A stretch of 64,000 nucleotides of DNA, from NCBI GenBank assembly GCA_910578645.1, contig CAJTQI010000007.1:133421-197420 (forward strand), written 5' to 3'. The notes under the pieces are model-generated. The model had not been told where the DNA came from. It did not search any database and worked only from the letters and a program-made list of their open reading frames with translations. The stretch comes from an uncultured Lachnospiraceae bacterium. GTDB taxonomy: Bacteria; Bacillota; Clostridia; Lachnospirales; Lachnospiraceae. Shown here piece by piece: positions 62,519-64,000 of this stretch (position 1 is its first letter; every line of letters starts with the position of its first letter). The translations under genes and the position numbers were made by a program.

Positions 62519-63592
62519 TCAATCCAGTTCACGTAATAAATCAAAACTTATCTCTCTGCGCTTGTTTACTGGCTTTTTTGCAATGATCTCTGTCTCGATT
62601 TCTAACTCCTCCAAATCTTCAAGGATGTCAAAACATTTTTTCTTCTCAAGACGTTGCTTTTGCTCACTCATTGCTTTTTTCCCCATATTAGCAATATATT
62701 CTGTCGGAAATCCCAAGCCAGACGCGCAAACAATATTGACATTGCCATTATTGCCAGTGAAAATATTTTCGGGTGTTCCAACTGCCGTTACAATTTCCTT
62801 TTCGTCAATGTGGTTATCTTTCTGATTTATAATTCCGATATGTGCAACAATACCATCATTATTAATCGGAAGGAAAATATTCTTTGCAGTCAAAGCGTTT
62901 ACCATATCCTGAGTAGATACCCTTTTAATCTTACTTGTATCTAGCGGATCAGCTTTATCTGAACGCATAGCAATCACAAAAGCACCATGATCTGATAACA
63001 TTTTCAATTTCTCTGAATCATCGAAATTAGACACGTTAGATGATGAATCATCTGTAAAAAAAGCGTCTAACATATTTACCAGATTATAATTGATTTTATT
63101 CAATTCAGAATCACATGCATCGTTGTTGATAAATATTAATGCGCCCATTTCTGGTATTTCCATTAACTCTTTCGCCGTATTATAAGCGTTTAGTCTTTTC
63201 TGGATAGGTTCATCAGCTTTTGGCATCATGAGACAAGCACACACTATCTTGTCTGGTAATTTCCCACAGATAATATTTGCAAGGTGAGTAATACAGCCGC
63301 TTCCAGTAGTTCCGCCACCAGTAGCAACCAGCAGAATTACTTTTTCTTCGATACTCATTACCTTCTGTAAAATATCTTTATTGTTTTTAAGTGCTTCAAA
63401 AGCCAGACTTCTATCACCTGCCAGCCCATCATACCCTTCCAATACCAACACATTTTTTGCGTCTGGAAGCGTTTTATTATCTTGGAGTGAACCATTGATA
63501 AGGTACGAACCATAATTCTTCTGTTGAAAATCACATCCTACTCTACTGCCACCCAAACCAAGTCCTACTACAAATACATTTTTCTTAATCAT
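62519..63592 (-). CDS. tubZ: TubZ-like bacterial tubulin GTPase
   Basis: The 357-residue protein has the tubulin/FtsZ T1 loop GLGLGGSR at residues 10-17 and the T4 signature ATGGGTTGSG at residues 90-99. The fold order matches phage and plasmid TubZ rather than FtsZ: the GGGTTGSG variant is not FtsZ's, and FtsZ's C-terminal peptide is absent. The C-terminus is basic (KKPVNKRREISF). TubZ polymers treadmill and move plasmid DNA bound by TubR at tubC. The ATG at 63592 has GGAGG 8 nt upstream and overlaps the stop of the TubR-like gene by 8 bp, which is the typical tubR-tubZ arrangement. Confidence 0.88.
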   Translation of the reverse strand: MIKKNVFVVGLGLGGSRVGCDFQQKNYGSYLINGSLQDNKTLPDAKNVLVLEGYDGLAGDRSLAFEALKNNKDILQKVMSIEEKVILLVATGGGTTGSGCITHLANIICGKLPDKIVCACLMMPKADEPIQKRLNAYNTAKELMEIPEMGALIFINNDACDSELNKINYNLVNMLDAFFTDDSSSNVSNFDDSEKLKMLSDHGAFVIAMRSDKADPLDTSKIKRVSTQDMVNALTAKNIFLPINNDGIVAHIGIINQKDNHIDEKEIVTAVGTPENIFTGNNGNVNIVCASGLGFPTEYIANMGKKAMSEQKQRLEKKKCFDILEDLEELEIETEIIAKKPVNKRREISFDLLRELD

Positions 63593-63842
63593 TAACCATT
63601 CCTCCATTCTCTATGATTTGAATACCTTTTGCAGATAAATAGAAAGTATCTGCATTTGTTGATTTACAACCTTTTCCTACATATCCATGTTTCTGCAGAT
63701 CAATCATTTTTCGATATAATGTCGGTCTTGATATCTTTATTGCACTCATTATTTCTTTTAGCGTCATACTTTCAAAATAAGTAGTACTCCCTTTCTTTTT
63801 GAGATATTTCATGATTATATAGTCCACCCTTGTTAATTCCAT
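63585..63842 (-). CDS. tubR: TubR-like winged-helix adaptor
   Basis: The 85-residue protein has a single winged-helix domain (MTLKEIMSAIKISRPTLYRK, HGYVGKGCKSTNADTFYLSA). Its size and place directly before tubZ, with an 8-bp overlap, match TubR, which binds the centromere tubC and represses the operon. AAAGGAG lies 6 nt before the ATG. The name rests on size, fold and position. Confidence 0.75.
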   Translation of the reverse strand: MELTRVDYIIMKYLKKKGSTTYFESMTLKEIMSAIKISRPTLYRKMIDLQKHGYVGKGCKSTNADTFYLSAKGIQIIENGGMVND

Positions 63843-63915
63843 CTGCTTCTCCTTTCCTGTAATATTTCTACATGCAACTTGTAAATTATTTGTATTTTAA
63901 TGAATTTCTCTTGTC

Positions 63916-63937
63916 ACCAACATATATAATTGTTGGT
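63916..63937. promoter_or_regulatory. Inverted repeat upstream of the TubR-like gene, candidate tubC/operator
   Basis: ACCAACA and TGTTGGT flank an 8-nt AT-rich centre about 75 bp upstream of the ATG. The full repeat array typical of tubC would extend past the window edge. A weak hairpin with T-run (GGCTGAAAAGCC, TTTTTT) at about 63964-63983 may end the upstream transcript. Confidence 0.35.
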
Positions 63938-64000
63938 AGGAACCAGTTCACTAAAACCTAAAAAATATCAGGCTTTTCAGCCCTATAACTCACTCAATAA

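Overview
The window joins two kinds of DNA. Positions 1 to about 34255 look like the chromosome of a Gram-positive, low-to-moderate GC anaerobe of the Clostridia, most likely Lachnospiraceae. The protein families (YlmH, TrmK-RpoD-DnaG-Dgt, DUF4125, DUF6320-like and GerMN proteins, a YesM-type two-component system) and the strong Shine-Dalgarno sites fit this. From 34256 to the right edge the sequence is clearly more AT-rich. It reads as an integrated mobile replicon with phage, plasmid and partition genes, and its far end lies outside the window.

Chromosomal layout. 1-9060: YlmH, two COG0523 metal GTPases, an ABC exporter pair, a mutarotase-like protein and a secreted serine protease. 9221-9626: RNase P RNA. 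9664-16300: nucleoside kinase, then dgt-dnaG-rpoD-trmK on the minus strand. 16397-17768: a 305-bp non-autonomous mobile element with 21-bp terminal inverted repeats and a 7-bp target duplication, an orphan end of the same element, and an esterase between them. 17835-21433: a condensation-domain-like protein, a zinc-ribbon membrane protein, DUF4125 and a GerMN lipoprotein. 21609-33652: a minus-strand locus encoding GlcNAc/chitobiose use. An ABC importer brings in the sugar, a GH94 phosphorylase cleaves it, a phosphohexomutase handles the 1-phosphate, and NagA and NagB feed glycolysis, under a histidine kinase and response regulator. 33919-34255: two oppositely oriented tRNA-Leu genes.

The element (34256 onward). 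A tyrosine recombinase ends 7 bp from the 3' end of tRNA-Leu(UAA), which is the likely attachment site. Next come a small phage-type protein and a very long tail tape-measure gene split by one in-frame TAG. After an islet of small genes come a hairpin-rich segment and three 88-bp tandem repeats, an SF2 helicase, a small defence-like group (DUF5677, Uma2, DUF4062), a J-domain protein, and a winged-helix replication-initiator-like gene. Two families of iterated repeats lie directly upstream of that initiator. The right end carries a TubR-like/TubZ (bacterial tubulin) pair plus a related HTH gene. Rep with iterons, TubRZ, a tape measure and an integrase together suggest an integrated phage-plasmid. 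Several of its genes appear to lack ATG/GTG/TTG starts and to begin at ATT behind good Shine-Dalgarno sequences, and two show possible read-through of TAG.

All calls come from reading the sequence; no database search was run.
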